A DNA stretch of 64,000 nucleotides, from assembly GCF_948472415.1 (NCBI RefSeq), contig NZ_OX419519.1:4774001-4838000 (forward strand). The letters run 5' to 3'. Made by a program: the position numbers and the translations under genes. This DNA is from Kitasatospora fiedleri. Lineage in GTDB: Bacteria; Actinomycetota; Actinomycetes; Streptomycetales; Streptomycetaceae. The notes under the pieces are model-generated. The model was given only the letters and a program-made list of their open reading frames with translations. It ran no database searches and had not been told where the DNA came from. Shown here in pieces: positions 25,122 to 32,917 of the stretch (the first letter of the stretch is position 1; the number at the start of each line of letters is the position of its first letter).

Positions 25122-25146
25122 CCGGTAGCCGGTAGCCGGTAGTCGG
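25112..25146 (+). repeat. Tandem 7-bp repeat at the dapE 3' end
   Basis: Five consecutive 7-bp units (GAGCCGG, three TAGCCGG, TAGTCGG) span the end of dapE; the TAG of the second unit is the stop codon. Probably slippage-prone. Confidence 0.8.
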
Positions 25147-25303
25147 CGGGGCGGACGGGGAGCGGCGGGGGCCGAACGGGCGCCCGGTCGGTGGTCGTCC
25201 GGGTGGCCGGCGGGGGCCGAACGGGGGCCGCGCGAGCGGAGGTTCGTCCGACCCCCGCCTGCGCGACCACCGTTATTTACCTCGGATCGTGCCTCGTCAG
25301 GCG

Positions 25304-25309
25304 TAGTGT
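25304..25309 (+). promoter_or_regulatory. -10 box for leaderless LOG-family gene
   Basis: TAGTGT ends 6 nt before the ATG at 25316 with no ribosome binding site between. Confidence 0.45.
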
Positions 25310-25315
25310 TCCGAC

Positions 25316-26098
25316 ATGACAGCCAACGGAGATGAACCCGTCCGCCGGCAGAAGAAGCCGTGGCCCGAGAAGCGCAAGGGCCCCGTCCTGCTGCGGCGCG
25401 ACCAGGTCGAGACGAGCACGACGGACCAGCGGCTGCTGGACACCACCGGGCCGTCCGACTGGTTGCACACCGACCCGTGGCGGGTGCTGCGGATCACCTC
25501 GGAGTTCGTCGAGGGCTTCGGCGCCCTCGCCGAACTCCCCACCGCGATCAGCGTGTTCGGCTCCGCCCGGACGCCGGTCGGCTCGCCCGAGTACGAGGCA
25601 GGGGTGGAGATCGGCCGGGCACTGGCCGAGGCCGGCTACGCGGTGATCACCGGCGGCGGCCCCGGCGCGATGGAGGCCGCCAACAAGGGCGCCACCGAGG
25701 CTGGCGGGCTGAGCGTCGGCCTGGGCATCGAGCTGCCGTTCGAGCAGGGCCTGAACGAGTACGTCGACCTGGGCCTGAACTTCCGCTACTTCTTCGTCCG
25801 CAAGACGATGTTCGTGAAGTACGCCCAGGGCTTCGTGGTGCTCCCCGGCGGACTCGGCACCCTGGACGAGCTGTTCGAGGCGCTCACCCTGGTGCAGACG
25901 AAGAAGGTCACCCGGTTCCCGGTGGTCCTGTTCGGCAGCGCCTACTGGGGCGGCCTGGTGGAGTGGCTCAAGTCCACCCTGGTCGCCCAGGGCAAGGCCA
26001 ACCCCGCCGACCTCGAACTGTTCTACGTCACCGACGACGTGTCCGAGGTGCTGAAGGCCCTGGACGCCGCGCGGGGGCCGAAGGGCACCCCCGCGTAG
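25316..26098 (+). CDS. LOG-family protein (TIGR00730, nucleoside 5'-monophosphate phosphoribohydrolase)
   Basis: A 260-aa Rossmann-like protein related to plant LONELY GUY and mycobacterial Rv1205. The family cleaves the N-glycosidic bond of (cytokinin-type or ordinary) nucleoside monophosphates. Diagnostic motifs are ITGGGPGAMEAANKGA and PGGLGTLDELFEAL, with the catalytic Arg/Glu pair expected around them. A charged 50-residue N-terminal extension (RRQKKPWPEKRKGPVLLRRDQ) precedes the core. It converges with the FolP2-like gene with only 19 bp between stops and no clear terminator. Confidence 0.9.
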   Translation: MTANGDEPVRRQKKPWPEKRKGPVLLRRDQVETSTTDQRLLDTTGPSDWLHTDPWRVLRITSEFVEGFGALAELPTAISVFGSARTPVGSPEYEAGVEIGRALAEAGYAVITGGGPGAMEAANKGATEAGGLSVGLGIELPFEQGLNEYVDLGLNFRYFFVRKTMFVKYAQGFVVLPGGLGTLDELFEALTLVQTKKVTRFPVVLFGSAYWGGLVEWLKSTLVAQGKANPADLELFYVTDDVSEVLKALDAARGPKGTPA

Positions 26099-26117
26099 CG
26101 CGCGGGACGACGGGCCT

Positions 26118-26981
26118 TCAGGCCAGCCCCCGGCGGGCCACCGCCGGGGGGCGGGTGCCGCGGATCGAGGCCACCATGTCCAGCACCTGCCGGGTCTCGG
26201 CGACCTGGTGCACCCGGTAGACCCGGGCGCCCAGCCAGGCCGAGACCGCCGTGGTGGCCAGGGTGCCGAGCAGGCGCTCGTCCACCGGCTTGTCCAGGGT
26301 CTCGCCGACGAAGTCCTTGTTCGAGAGCGAGACCAGCACCGGGAAGCCGGTCGCGGTCATCTCCGGCAGACGGCGGGTCGCCTCCAGCGAGTGCCGGGTG
26401 TTCTTACCGAAGTCGTGCCCCGGGTCGATGATCAACCCGTCGCGGCGCACGCCCAGTTCGAGCGCCCGCTCGGCCAGGCCGACGGTCACCGCCAGGATGT
26501 CCGCCATCACGTCCTCGTACCCCACCCGGTGCGGGCGGGTGCGCGGCTCGGCGCCGCCCGCGTGCGTGCACACCAGGCCCGCGCCGTGCCGGGCCGCGAC
26601 CTCGGCGAGCTTCGGGTCGAAGCCGCCCCAGGCGTCGTTCAGCAGGTCCGCGCCGACCTCGCAGACCGCCTCGCCGACCTCGTGCCGCCAGGTGTCCACG
26701 CTGATCACCGCGTCCGGGTGGCGCTTGCGCAGCTCCGCCACGAACGGCACCGTGCGGCGCAACTCCTCCTCCACGGTGACCTCCTCGCCCGGACCGGCCT
26801 TCACCCCGCCGATGTCCAGGATCGCGGCGCCCTCGGCCACCGCCCGGTCCGCGGCCGCGAAGGCCGCCTCGTCGGCGAAGGTCGCCCCCCGGTCGAAGAA
26901 CGAGTCCGGGGTGCGGTTCACGATCGCCATGACGACCAGCTCGTCCGGGCCGAACTCCCGTGTGCCGAGGCGTAGTGCCAC
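26118..26981 (-). CDS. FolP2-like dihydropteroate synthase homologue
   Basis: A 287-aa TIM-barrel protein of the DHPS family. Motifs include MAIVNRTPDSFFDRG, DIGGVKAGPGEEV, ISVDTWR, LINDAWGG-like LLNDAWGG, DPGHDFGKN, LSNKDFVGETL and YRVHQVAETRQVLDMVASI. The DPGHDFGKN, SNKDFVGETL and C-terminal segments match what I recall of mycobacterial FolP2 rather than canonical FolP (which has DPGIGFGK). The position next to LOG, DivIVA and tag genes also matches the Rv1205-Rv1210 order. FolP2 is generally considered not to be the housekeeping dihydropteroate synthase, so folate synthesis should not be assumed. GTG start at 26981 with GAGGAGGA. Confidence 0.85.
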   Translation of the reverse strand: MALRLGTREFGPDELVVMAIVNRTPDSFFDRGATFADEAAFAAADRAVAEGAAILDIGGVKAGPGEEVTVEEELRRTVPFVAELRKRHPDAVISVDTWRHEVGEAVCEVGADLLNDAWGGFDPKLAEVAARHGAGLVCTHAGGAEPRTRPHRVGYEDVMADILAVTVGLAERALELGVRRDGLIIDPGHDFGKNTRHSLEATRRLPEMTATGFPVLVSLSNKDFVGETLDKPVDERLLGTLATTAVSAWLGARVYRVHQVAETRQVLDMVASIRGTRPPAVARRGLA

Positions 26982-27113
26982 CGGTGTCTCCTCCTCAGCG
27001 CTCCCGGGTGCAATGATGGGCCCCGGCCTGTACCGGGACCATGATCCCACCGTAGCCCTCGCGGGCGGGCCGAAGCCGACCGGGAACTGCCGGGAACTGA
27101 CGGAGGACAGCTC

Positions 27114-27653
27114 GTGTTCGTGGTGATCGTGATCGCGATGGCCCTGGTGGTCGGCGGCGCCGCAGTGGTGGCGCTGGGCGGCGGCGGAACACTGCCGGAG
27201 GCCGAGCACGACCGGCTCACGGTGCGCCTCCCGCAGGACCGCGCCCTCAGCCGCACCGACGTCGACGAGCTCCGCCTCCCGATGGCGCTGCGCGGCTACC
27301 GGATGGACGAGGTCGACGACGTGCTCGACCGCCTCGGCGCGGAACTCGCCCTCCGGGACGCCCGGATCGCCGAACTGGAGGCCGTCGGCGTGGTGCGCGG
27401 CTCGGTGGCGGCGGCCGAGGGCGCGGCGGGCGCGGCGGGTGCGGCGGGTGCGGCCGGGGAGCCGCTGCCGGGGCTGGAGGCGTTCACCACCGTCCTGGAG
27501 AAGGAGCCGCAGGGCCCGGCGGTCGGCGAGGTGACCGAGGCCGCCGAGACCGGCGAGACCGGCGAGACCGGCGAGGCCGGCGAGCAGGGCACCGACGTGG
27601 TCGCGGACGAGGACGGCGCCACCGCCGCCGAGCACAAGGGCGACCGCGCGTGA
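27114..27653 (+). CDS. DivIVA-domain membrane-anchored protein
   Basis: A 179-aa protein: an N-terminal membrane helix (FVVIVIAMALVVGGAAVVAL, about residues 2-22) and a DivIVA-type motif (LRLPMALRGYRMDEVDDVLDRLGAELALRDARIAELE, about 58-95) likely to form a coiled coil. The tail is Ala/Gly/Glu-rich and includes in-frame GET/GEA repeats (near 27541-27585). It is probably a small polar-growth or septum-associated protein, by family analogy and by its conserved place beside folP2 and tag. GTG start with CGGAGGA; its stop overlaps the tag start (GTGA), so the two are coupled. Confidence 0.82.
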   Translation: MFVVIVIAMALVVGGAAVVALGGGGTLPEAEHDRLTVRLPQDRALSRTDVDELRLPMALRGYRMDEVDDVLDRLGAELALRDARIAELEAVGVVRGSVAAAEGAAGAAGAAGAAGEPLPGLEAFTTVLEKEPQGPAVGEVTEAAETGETGETGEAGEQGTDVVADEDGATAAEHKGDRA

Positions 27654-28219
27654 CGGGTGCGGTCCTCGGGGCCGACGGGCTGCGGCGCTGCGGCTGGGGC
27701 GACTCGGCCGAGGACTACCGGGCCTACCACGACACCGAATGGGGCCGCCCGGTCCACGGCGACCTGGCCCTGTTCGAACGGATCTCGCTGGAGGCGTTCC
27801 AGTCCGGGCTGTCCTGGATCACCATCCTGCGCCGCCGGGAGGGCTTCCGGGCGGCCTTCCACGGCTTCGACCCCGCGGCGGTCGCCGAGTTCGGCGACGC
27901 GGACGTCGAACGGCTGCTGGCCGACACCGGGATCATTCGCAACCGGGCCAAGGTCCTGGCCACCATCGCCAACGCGCAGGCCGCCCGGACGCTGGCCGAC
28001 GGCGAACTCGACGCCCTGATCTGGAGCCACGCCCCGGACGGCGACCGCCCCGCCCCGCCGACCCTGGCCGACGTACCGGCCGTGACACCGGAGTCCACGG
28101 CACTGGCGAAGTCCCTCAAGCGGGCCGGCTTCCGCTTCGTGGGCCCGACCACCGCGTACGCGCTGATGCAGGCGTGCGGCCTGGTCAACGACCACCTCGC
28201 GGACTGCCACGCCCGCTAG
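27650..28219 (+). CDS. tag: DNA-3-methyladenine glycosylase I
   Basis: A 189-aa base-excision repair enzyme that removes 3-methyladenine from alkylated DNA. Tag signatures are present: CGWGDSAEDYRAYHDTEWGRPVHGD at the N-terminus (Cys and His of the zinc snap), ERISLEAFQSGLSWITILRRREGFR, RNRAKVLATIANAQA, and the C-terminal GFRFVGPTTAYALMQACGLVNDHLADCH that completes the zinc site. The GTG overlaps the divIVA-like stop. Its neighbours fit the Rv1207-Rv1210 order of mycobacteria. Confidence 0.95.
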   Translation: MTGAVLGADGLRRCGWGDSAEDYRAYHDTEWGRPVHGDLALFERISLEAFQSGLSWITILRRREGFRAAFHGFDPAAVAEFGDADVERLLADTGIIRNRAKVLATIANAQAARTLADGELDALIWSHAPDGDRPAPPTLADVPAVTPESTALAKSLKRAGFRFVGPTTAYALMQACGLVNDHLADCHAR

Positions 28220-28302
28220 CCCCTACGCCCCGGGACCGCCCGGGCGGCCACGCCCCGCCGTGAGCGGATCTCACCGAGGGTGCCGTTCTCCTTCGCGCGG
28301 TT

Positions 28303-28328
28303 CCCCGCGCCCCTGGCGGGGTGCGGGG
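28303..28328. terminator. Hairpin of a common streptomycete intergenic repeat
   Basis: An 11-bp stem (28303-28313 with 28318-28328, one G-U pair) with a TGGC loop lies between the convergent tag and enoyl-CoA hydratase genes. The flanking text (GCGCGGTTCCCCGCGCCCCT) is, from memory, a frequent intergenic repeat of Streptomyces chromosomes. Likely works as a bidirectional terminator. Confidence 0.6.
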
Positions 28329-28374
28329 GGTGCGCGGGGCTGCTCTCTTAGTTCTGCGGGCCCCGCGGGGGCGG

Positions 28375-29175
28375 TCAGCGGCCGACGAAGGCGGGCTTCT
28401 CCTTGGCGAGGAAGGCGTCGACGGCGATGCGGTGGTCCTCGCTCTCGCCCGCGAGGGTCTGGAGTTCGTCCTCCTTGTCGAGCAGCTCGTCCAGGGAGTG
28501 GGAGGCGCCGTAGGCCAGGGACGCCTTGATCGCGCCGTAGGCGACCGTCGGGCCGTTGGCCAGGGTGAGGGCGAACTCGTGTGCGGCGGCGGCGAGTTCG
28601 GCGGCGGGCAGGACGCGGGTGGCGAGGCCGAGGGCGAGCGCCTCCTCGGCGCGGATGGTGCGCGGCAGCATCAGCAGCTCGGTGGCCCGGGCGTGGCCGA
28701 CCAGGCGGGGGAGGGTCCAGGAGGCGCCGGAGTCGGCGGTGAGGGCGACGCCGGCGAAGGAGGTGTTGAAGCCCGCGGTGTCGGCGAGCAGCCGGAAGTC
28801 GCAGGCGAAGGCGAGCGAGGCCCCGGCGCCGGCGGCGATGCCGTTGACCGCGGCGACGGTGGGCTTGCGCATCCCGGCCAGGGCCCGGACCAGCGGGTTG
28901 TAGTGCTCGGCGACGGTGCGCAGCGCGCCCTCGCCGGTCTCGCGCTGGCGCTGGAGCAGTCCGACGTGCTCCTTGAGGTCCTGGCCGACGCAGAACGCCT
29001 TGTCGCCGGCGCCGGTGAGCAGCACGGCCCGGACCCCGGGGTCGGTCGCGGCGGTGGTGACGGCGTCCCGGAGGGCGACCTTGGTGGGGACGTCGAGGGC
29101 GTTCATGGCGGCGGCGCGGTCGATGGTGAGGACGGCGAGGGCGCCGTCGCGCTCGTAGCGCACGGTGTCGGACAT
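28375..29175 (-). CDS. Enoyl-CoA hydratase/isomerase family protein
   Basis: A 266-aa crotonase-fold protein acting on acyl-CoA substrates in fatty-acid or aromatic-acid catabolism. The CoA and oxyanion-hole motifs are AFCVGQDLKEH and AAVNGIAAGAGASLAFACDFRLL. TADSGASWTLPRLVGHARATELLM has Asp-Ser-Gly at the second catalytic position instead of the usual Glu-rich loop, so hydratase activity is less certain than family membership. It may be a PaaG/isomerase-like member. ATG 29175 with GGGAG upstream. Confidence 0.87.
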   Translation of the reverse strand: MSDTVRYERDGALAVLTIDRAAAMNALDVPTKVALRDAVTTAATDPGVRAVLLTGAGDKAFCVGQDLKEHVGLLQRQRETGEGALRTVAEHYNPLVRALAGMRKPTVAAVNGIAAGAGASLAFACDFRLLADTAGFNTSFAGVALTADSGASWTLPRLVGHARATELLMLPRTIRAEEALALGLATRVLPAAELAAAAHEFALTLANGPTVAYGAIKASLAYGASHSLDELLDKEDELQTLAGESEDHRIAVDAFLAKEKPAFVGR

Positions 29176-29352
29176 GGTGAGGGCTCCCGGGTCGCGGTGG
29201 CTGTCGTGGGCCAGCATGCCGGAGCGCGGGCGGGCGGGGGAGTGTGAGGTGGCGCACCCCCGGCGGGCGTGTCGGACTGCGCGGGGATGCGGCTTTCGGC
29301 AGGTAATCGGGGCTTTTCGGCTGGTTGGAGAAGTTTGACGCAGAGAGTGATG

Positions 29353-29383
29353 TTGGTCATCCAGCCGTCGCATGCGGGATAAT
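29353..29383 (+). promoter_or_regulatory. Putative housekeeping promoter of the DUF3117 gene
   Basis: TTGGTC (29353-29358), 19-nt spacer and GATAAT (29378-29383) lie about 80 bp upstream of the DUF3117 start. The spacer is slightly long; the -10 match is good. Confidence 0.4.
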
Positions 29384-29465
29384 GGCTTCCGATCAATGCG
29401 TTCGATACCGGCGGTGGACGGACTGTCCGGTGCGTACCTGAACGGTTGCAGGAAGGGGAACGAGC

Positions 29466-29633
29466 ATGGCGGCCATGAAGCCGCGGACGGGTGACGGCCC
29501 GCTGGAGGTCACCAAAGAGGGGCGGGGCATCATCATGCGAGTTCCGCTCGAAGGAGGCGGGCGCCTGGTGGTGGAGCTGACGCCCGACGAGGCGGACGCT
29601 CTGGGCGAGGCCCTCAAGAAGGCCTGCGGCTGA
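29466..29633 (+). CDS. DUF3117 small protein
   Basis: A 55-aa protein matching the actinobacterial DUF3117 family: MAAMKPRTGDGPLEV, RGIIMRVPLEGGGRLVVEL, then a helix TPDEADALGEALKKACG. Function is unknown; its length and near-invariant sequence across actinobacteria suggest a conserved housekeeping role. GGAAGGGGA lies about 9 nt upstream of the ATG. A good promoter precedes it and a hairpin terminator follows, so it is monocistronic. Confidence 0.92.
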   Translation: MAAMKPRTGDGPLEVTKEGRGIIMRVPLEGGGRLVVELTPDEADALGEALKKACG

Positions 29634-29682
29634 TCTGCAGGTGGTGACCCCGCATCTCCCCGGGCGATCGGCGAGGTGCTCG

Positions 29683-29718
29683 ACGGGCCCGGCTCCCCGC
29701 TGCGGGGGCCGGGCCCGT
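29683..29718 (+). terminator. Intrinsic terminator of the DUF3117 gene
   Basis: A long hairpin: a 10-bp outer stem (29683-29692 with 29709-29718) and a 6-bp inner stem separated by a small bulge, 50 bp after the stop. It may also serve the convergent O-methyltransferase gene at 29792. Confidence 0.7.
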
Positions 29719-29791
29719 TCCGCATCGCCCGGGCCCTGCCGCCCCGGGCCCTGCCGCCCCGGACCGGTGCGGAACGGCCGTACCGGCCCGG

Positions 29792-30466
29792 TCAGCGCTT
29801 GACGGCGCAGAGCAGCCCGTCGGAGACCGGGAGCAGGGCGGGCAGCAGGATCTCGCTCTCCCGGATGTCGGCGACCAGGTCGCGCACGGCGCGGGTCTGC
29901 GGGTCGTCGAGTTCGGGCTCGGCCAGCCGGCCCTCCTGGAAGACGCCCTCGAAGCAGACCACGCCGCGCGGCCGCAGCAGCCGCACCGCCTCGGTCAGGT
30001 GCAGCCGGGAGTCGGCCGGGTCGCCGTCGCAGAAGACCAGGTCGTACTGGCCGTCGGCGAGCCGGGGCAGCACGTCCCGGGCCCGGCCGGGGATGCAGCG
30101 GACCCGGTTGCCGGTGAACCCGGCGGCCCGGTACGCCTCGCGGGCGTACTGCTGGCGCACCGGTTCGGAGTCGACGGTGGTGAGCACCCCGTCCGCGCGC
30201 ATGCCGCGCAGCAGGTAGACGCCGGAGACGCCGGTGCCGGTGCCGACCTCGACCACCGCCTTGGCGTCGAGGGCGGCGGCGAGCAGCCGGAGCGCGGCGC
30301 CGCCGCTGGGGCCGATCGCGCGTATGCCGGTGCGGGCCGACTGGGCCCGGGCGTAGGTCAGCACCGCGTCCTCGCCGACGTAGGTGTCGGCGAGGGCCGC
30401 TCGCTGGGGCCCGAACTCGGTGATGGCTGCCTCTTCCGGAGCGCCGGTGCCGACCCAAGTCGACAA
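29792..30466 (-). CDS. Class I SAM-dependent O-methyltransferase (Rv1220c-like)
   Basis: A 224-aa methyltransferase of the catechol-O-methyltransferase-like (Methyltransf_3) family. It has the SAM motif VVEVGTGTGVSGVYLL, the acidic post-strand residue VDSEP and the metal/catalytic region VFCDGDPADSRLHLTEAVRLLRPRGVVCFE. It is divergent from sigE, the same arrangement as mycobacterial Rv1220c/sigE. The substrate is unknown. The open frame offers only TTG at 30466 near the expected N-terminus and has no good ribosome binding site, so the exact start is uncertain. Confidence 0.85.
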   Translation of the reverse strand: MSTWVGTGAPEEAAITEFGPQRAALADTYVGEDAVLTYARAQSARTGIRAIGPSGGAALRLLAAALDAKAVVEVGTGTGVSGVYLLRGMRADGVLTTVDSEPVRQQYAREAYRAAGFTGNRVRCIPGRARDVLPRLADGQYDLVFCDGDPADSRLHLTEAVRLLRPRGVVCFEGVFQEGRLAEPELDDPQTRAVRDLVADIRESEILLPALLPVSDGLLCAVKR

Positions 30467-30493
30467 ATTCCAGCGACAGACTACTGGCCGCCC

Positions 30494-30520
30494 GGGAACC
30501 GCGTTCGACGGCTGGCCGTT
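30494..30520 (+). promoter_or_regulatory. ECF-type promoter upstream of sigE
   Basis: GGGAACC (30494-30500), a 16-bp spacer and CGTT (30517-30520) match the general ECF sigma-factor promoter pattern. It lies about 80 bp upstream of the sigE start, in the gap to the divergent methyltransferase. Suggests sigE autoregulation. Confidence 0.55.
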
Positions 30521-30599
30521 GGACTGCTACGGGCGGCCCGACCGCCCGGGGCGGTCGCTGTTCGACGGCTCTTATCCGGGCTTGACGGGTGAGGTGGAT

Positions 30600-31421
30600 A
30601 TGGTGGTGGCTCTGCTGGGCAGAAGAGCCGACCGAGGAGGTGTGGCCGAGGGCGACGTCCCTGTGCAGCGGCACTCCCGCGGCCTCACGTCGATCCGCAC
30701 GCCGAAGCCCGTGATGAACCAGTCTGTGCACTCCCCCCTGGACAAGTCGACCGCAGCCGACGACACGGTGGCCGGGGCCGCCGGCACGCTCGCGTCCTTC
30801 GCGGAGGGGCCCGACGCGCAGAGCTGGACGCCGCCCAGCTGGGAGGAGATCGTCGAGGCGCACAGCGCCCGGGTCTACCGCCTGGCGTACCGGCTGACGG
30901 GCAACCAGCACGACGCCGAGGACCTCACCCAGGAGGTCTTCGTCCGGGTCTTCCGCTCGCTCTCCACCTACACCCCCGGCACCTTCGAGGGCTGGCTGCA
31001 CCGGATCACCACCAACCTGTTCCTGGACATGGTGCGCCGCCGCCAGCGGATTCGCTTCGACGCCCTCGGCGAGGACGCGGCGGAGCGCCTGGCCAGCCGC
31101 GAGCCCAGCCCCGCCCAGCACTTCAGCGACACCCACTTCGACGCGGACGTCCAGCAGGCGCTGGACACCCTCGCCCCGGAGTTCCGCGCCGCCGTGGTGC
31201 TCTGCGACATCGAGGGCCTCTCCTACGAGGAGATCGCCGCCACCCTCGGGGTGAAGCTCGGCACCGTCCGCAGCCGAATCCACCGCGGCCGCTCGCACCT
31301 GCGGGCGGCCCTCAAGCACCGGGCGCCGAACGCCGCCGCGGGCCGTTCGCGCCGGGGCGGCTCCGCCGAGCCCGTGCCGGTCGGCGCCGAGCAGGCAGTC
31401 AGCGACCGGAGGGGGTCATGA
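30600..31421 (+). CDS. sigE: ECF RNA polymerase sigma factor, SigE orthologue of mycobacteria
   Basis: An envelope-stress sigma factor, 273 aa from this ATG. Region 2 (YRLAYRLTGNQHDAEDLTQEVFVRVFRSLSTY...GWLHRITTNLFLDMVRRR) and region 4 (PEFRAAVVLCDIEGLSYEEIAATLGVKLGTVRSRIHRGR) are nearly the same as I recall for M. tuberculosis SigE. The neighbours (divergent O-methyltransferase, rseA, tatB) agree. The start is uncertain: ATG 30600 (GGTGAGG 5 nt upstream), GTG 30642 and ATG 30714 are in frame, and mycobacterial sigE likewise uses several starts. The stop overlaps the rseA ATG by 4 bp. Note that Streptomyces coelicolor uses the name sigE for a different factor. Confidence 0.93.
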   Translation: MVVALLGRRADRGGVAEGDVPVQRHSRGLTSIRTPKPVMNQSVHSPLDKSTAADDTVAGAAGTLASFAEGPDAQSWTPPSWEEIVEAHSARVYRLAYRLTGNQHDAEDLTQEVFVRVFRSLSTYTPGTFEGWLHRITTNLFLDMVRRRQRIRFDALGEDAAERLASREPSPAQHFSDTHFDADVQQALDTLAPEFRAAVVLCDIEGLSYEEIAATLGVKLGTVRSRIHRGRSHLRAALKHRAPNAAAGRSRRGGSAEPVPVGAEQAVSDRRGS

Positions 31422-32296
31422 GCGATCGCGCCCCCGAGCGCGCGGACGCCACCGGCCGCTCGCGCTGGGCGCCGCTGCGCCGCGCCGAACAGCCGGCCCC
31501 GCCCGGGCCCGAACCGCGTCCGTCGGCGGTCCGCCCGGTCGAACCGGCCGCCGAGGAGCACCACCTGGGCGAGCGGCTGTCCGGCTACCTGGACGGCGAG
31601 CTGGGCCACGACGCCCGCGAGCGGGTCCAGGCCCACCTGGCGACCTGTCCGGACTGCCTGGCCGAGGCCGAGCAGGCCCGGTCGGTCAAGCGCGCGCTGA
31701 GCGAAGCCGGCACGCCCGGCCCGTCGGCCGCCCTGATGGCCCGGCTGATGGCCGTCGCCGCGCTGCCCGAGGACCAGGCCGGTCCGGACGGGCCGACCGG
31801 CGGCGCCGGTGGGTCCGGCGGTTCCGGCGGCGTGTTCGGCGGCAGCCGGCTCACCGGCGGCTCCTTCGGCCGCGGCGCGGGCTTCGGCGGCGGCGCGCTC
31901 GGCGCGGACGCCCCGATACCCGGCATCGACCCGCGGGCCGGCCTGTTCGGCACCCGCCCGTCCGCCCTGCCGGGCCGCGAGCCGGACGCCGACCTGCGCC
32001 CGCTGGCCGCCGGGCTCGGCGAACTCCCGGTCTCCCGCCCGGCCGCCCGCGGCCGCCGACTGGTGTTCGCCGCCGCCGGGGCGTTCTCGGTCGCCGCCGT
32101 CACCCTCGGCGGGGTCGGCAGCGTCACCGCCGGCCAGAGCCCCAGCCGCCAGCCCACCAGCGTCACCCCGGTCGGCGGGGCGGTCGTCCCGGTCAACGCC
32201 CAGCAGCCGGTGGACGTGCAGGAGTACCTGCTGCGCGCCCGCTACCAGCTCAGCACGCCCACGCCCACCGGTGACCCGAGGCAACTCCTGCGCTAG
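31418..32296 (+). CDS. rseA: Membrane anti-sigma factor, zinc-binding (RseA-like)
   Basis: A 292-aa negative regulator of the adjacent sigma factor. The ZAS zinc motif is visible as His73, Cys77 and Cys80 (HLATCPDC) following a zf-HC2-type helix (GERLSGYLDGELGHDARERV). A long Gly/Ser/Ala-rich linker leads to a membrane helix (about 211-232, LVFAAAGAFSVAAVTLGGVG) and a short outer tail. Translationally coupled to sigE through ATGA. Stress-induced proteolysis is expected from the family. In mycobacteria htrA follows rseA; here the next gene is tatB. Confidence 0.88.
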   Translation: MSDRAPERADATGRSRWAPLRRAEQPAPPGPEPRPSAVRPVEPAAEEHHLGERLSGYLDGELGHDARERVQAHLATCPDCLAEAEQARSVKRALSEAGTPGPSAALMARLMAVAALPEDQAGPDGPTGGAGGSGGSGGVFGGSRLTGGSFGRGAGFGGGALGADAPIPGIDPRAGLFGTRPSALPGREPDADLRPLAAGLGELPVSRPAARGRRLVFAAAGAFSVAAVTLGGVGSVTAGQSPSRQPTSVTPVGGAVVPVNAQQPVDVQEYLLRARYQLSTPTPTGDPRQLLR

Positions 32297-32430
32297 CCTG
32301 CCTTCACCGGCACGCCGTCGACGCCGGTCACCCGGGTGGTCTTTACCACGGTTTCATCCACCGGGGGCCGGGGGAACGGCCGCCCGCGTTTACCCTTGTG
32401 ATTCAGCGATGTCGGGTGCTGGGAGTTCAG

Positions 32431-32850
32431 GTGTTCGGAGACATAGGCGGACTGGAGGTCGTGACGGTCATCGTCATGGCCATCGTGATCTTCGGCCCGG
32501 ACAAGCTCCCCAAGCTGATCCAGGACACGATGGGCTTCATCCGCAAGGTCCGCTCCTTCGCGGACAGCGCGAAGGAGGACATCCGCAGCGAACTCGGGCC
32601 GGAGTTCCAGAACTTCGACTTCGAGGACCTCAACCCGAAGACCTTCGTCCGCAAGCAGCTGCTCGGCGACGGCGACGACCCGCTGGGCCTCAAGGACCTC
32701 AAGGACAGCGTCGACCTCAAGTCCGCGCTGAACGGCGACCCCGCCCCGACGCCCACCGCCTCGGTCGACTTCGCCAAGAGCGCCACCGCCGGTGCCGGCC
32801 CGGCCCTGGCCGTCGGGGAGCGCCCCCCGTTCGATCCCGACGCGACCTGA
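32431..32850 (+). CDS. tatB: Sec-independent translocase component TatB
   Basis: A 139-aa component of the twin-arginine translocon. The N-terminus MFGDIGGLEVVTVIVMAIVIFGPDKLPKLIQDTMGFIRKVR has the Glu in the short transmembrane helix, the FGP hinge and the amphipathic helix of TatB. A charged, disordered C-terminus follows. GTG 32431 is selected because it gives the canonical N-terminus and has GGGAG about 7 nt upstream; a longer frame from 32398 is rejected. The gap from rseA contains a possible -10 (TACCCT, 32391-32396), so tatB may have its own promoter. Confidence 0.92.
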   Translation: MFGDIGGLEVVTVIVMAIVIFGPDKLPKLIQDTMGFIRKVRSFADSAKEDIRSELGPEFQNFDFEDLNPKTFVRKQLLGDGDDPLGLKDLKDSVDLKSALNGDPAPTPTASVDFAKSATAGAGPALAVGERPPFDPDAT

Positions 32851-32889
32851 CACCGCCCGCGCCCGGCTACCCCCTCCGGCCCTTCCGAC

Positions 32890-32917
32890 GCCCCGTCCCA
32901 CTCCGGTAGGACGGGGC
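32890..32917 (+). terminator. Terminator after tatB
   Basis: A perfect 9-bp stem (32890-32898 with 32909-32917) and 10-nt loop, 40 bp after the tatB stop. Confidence 0.65.
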
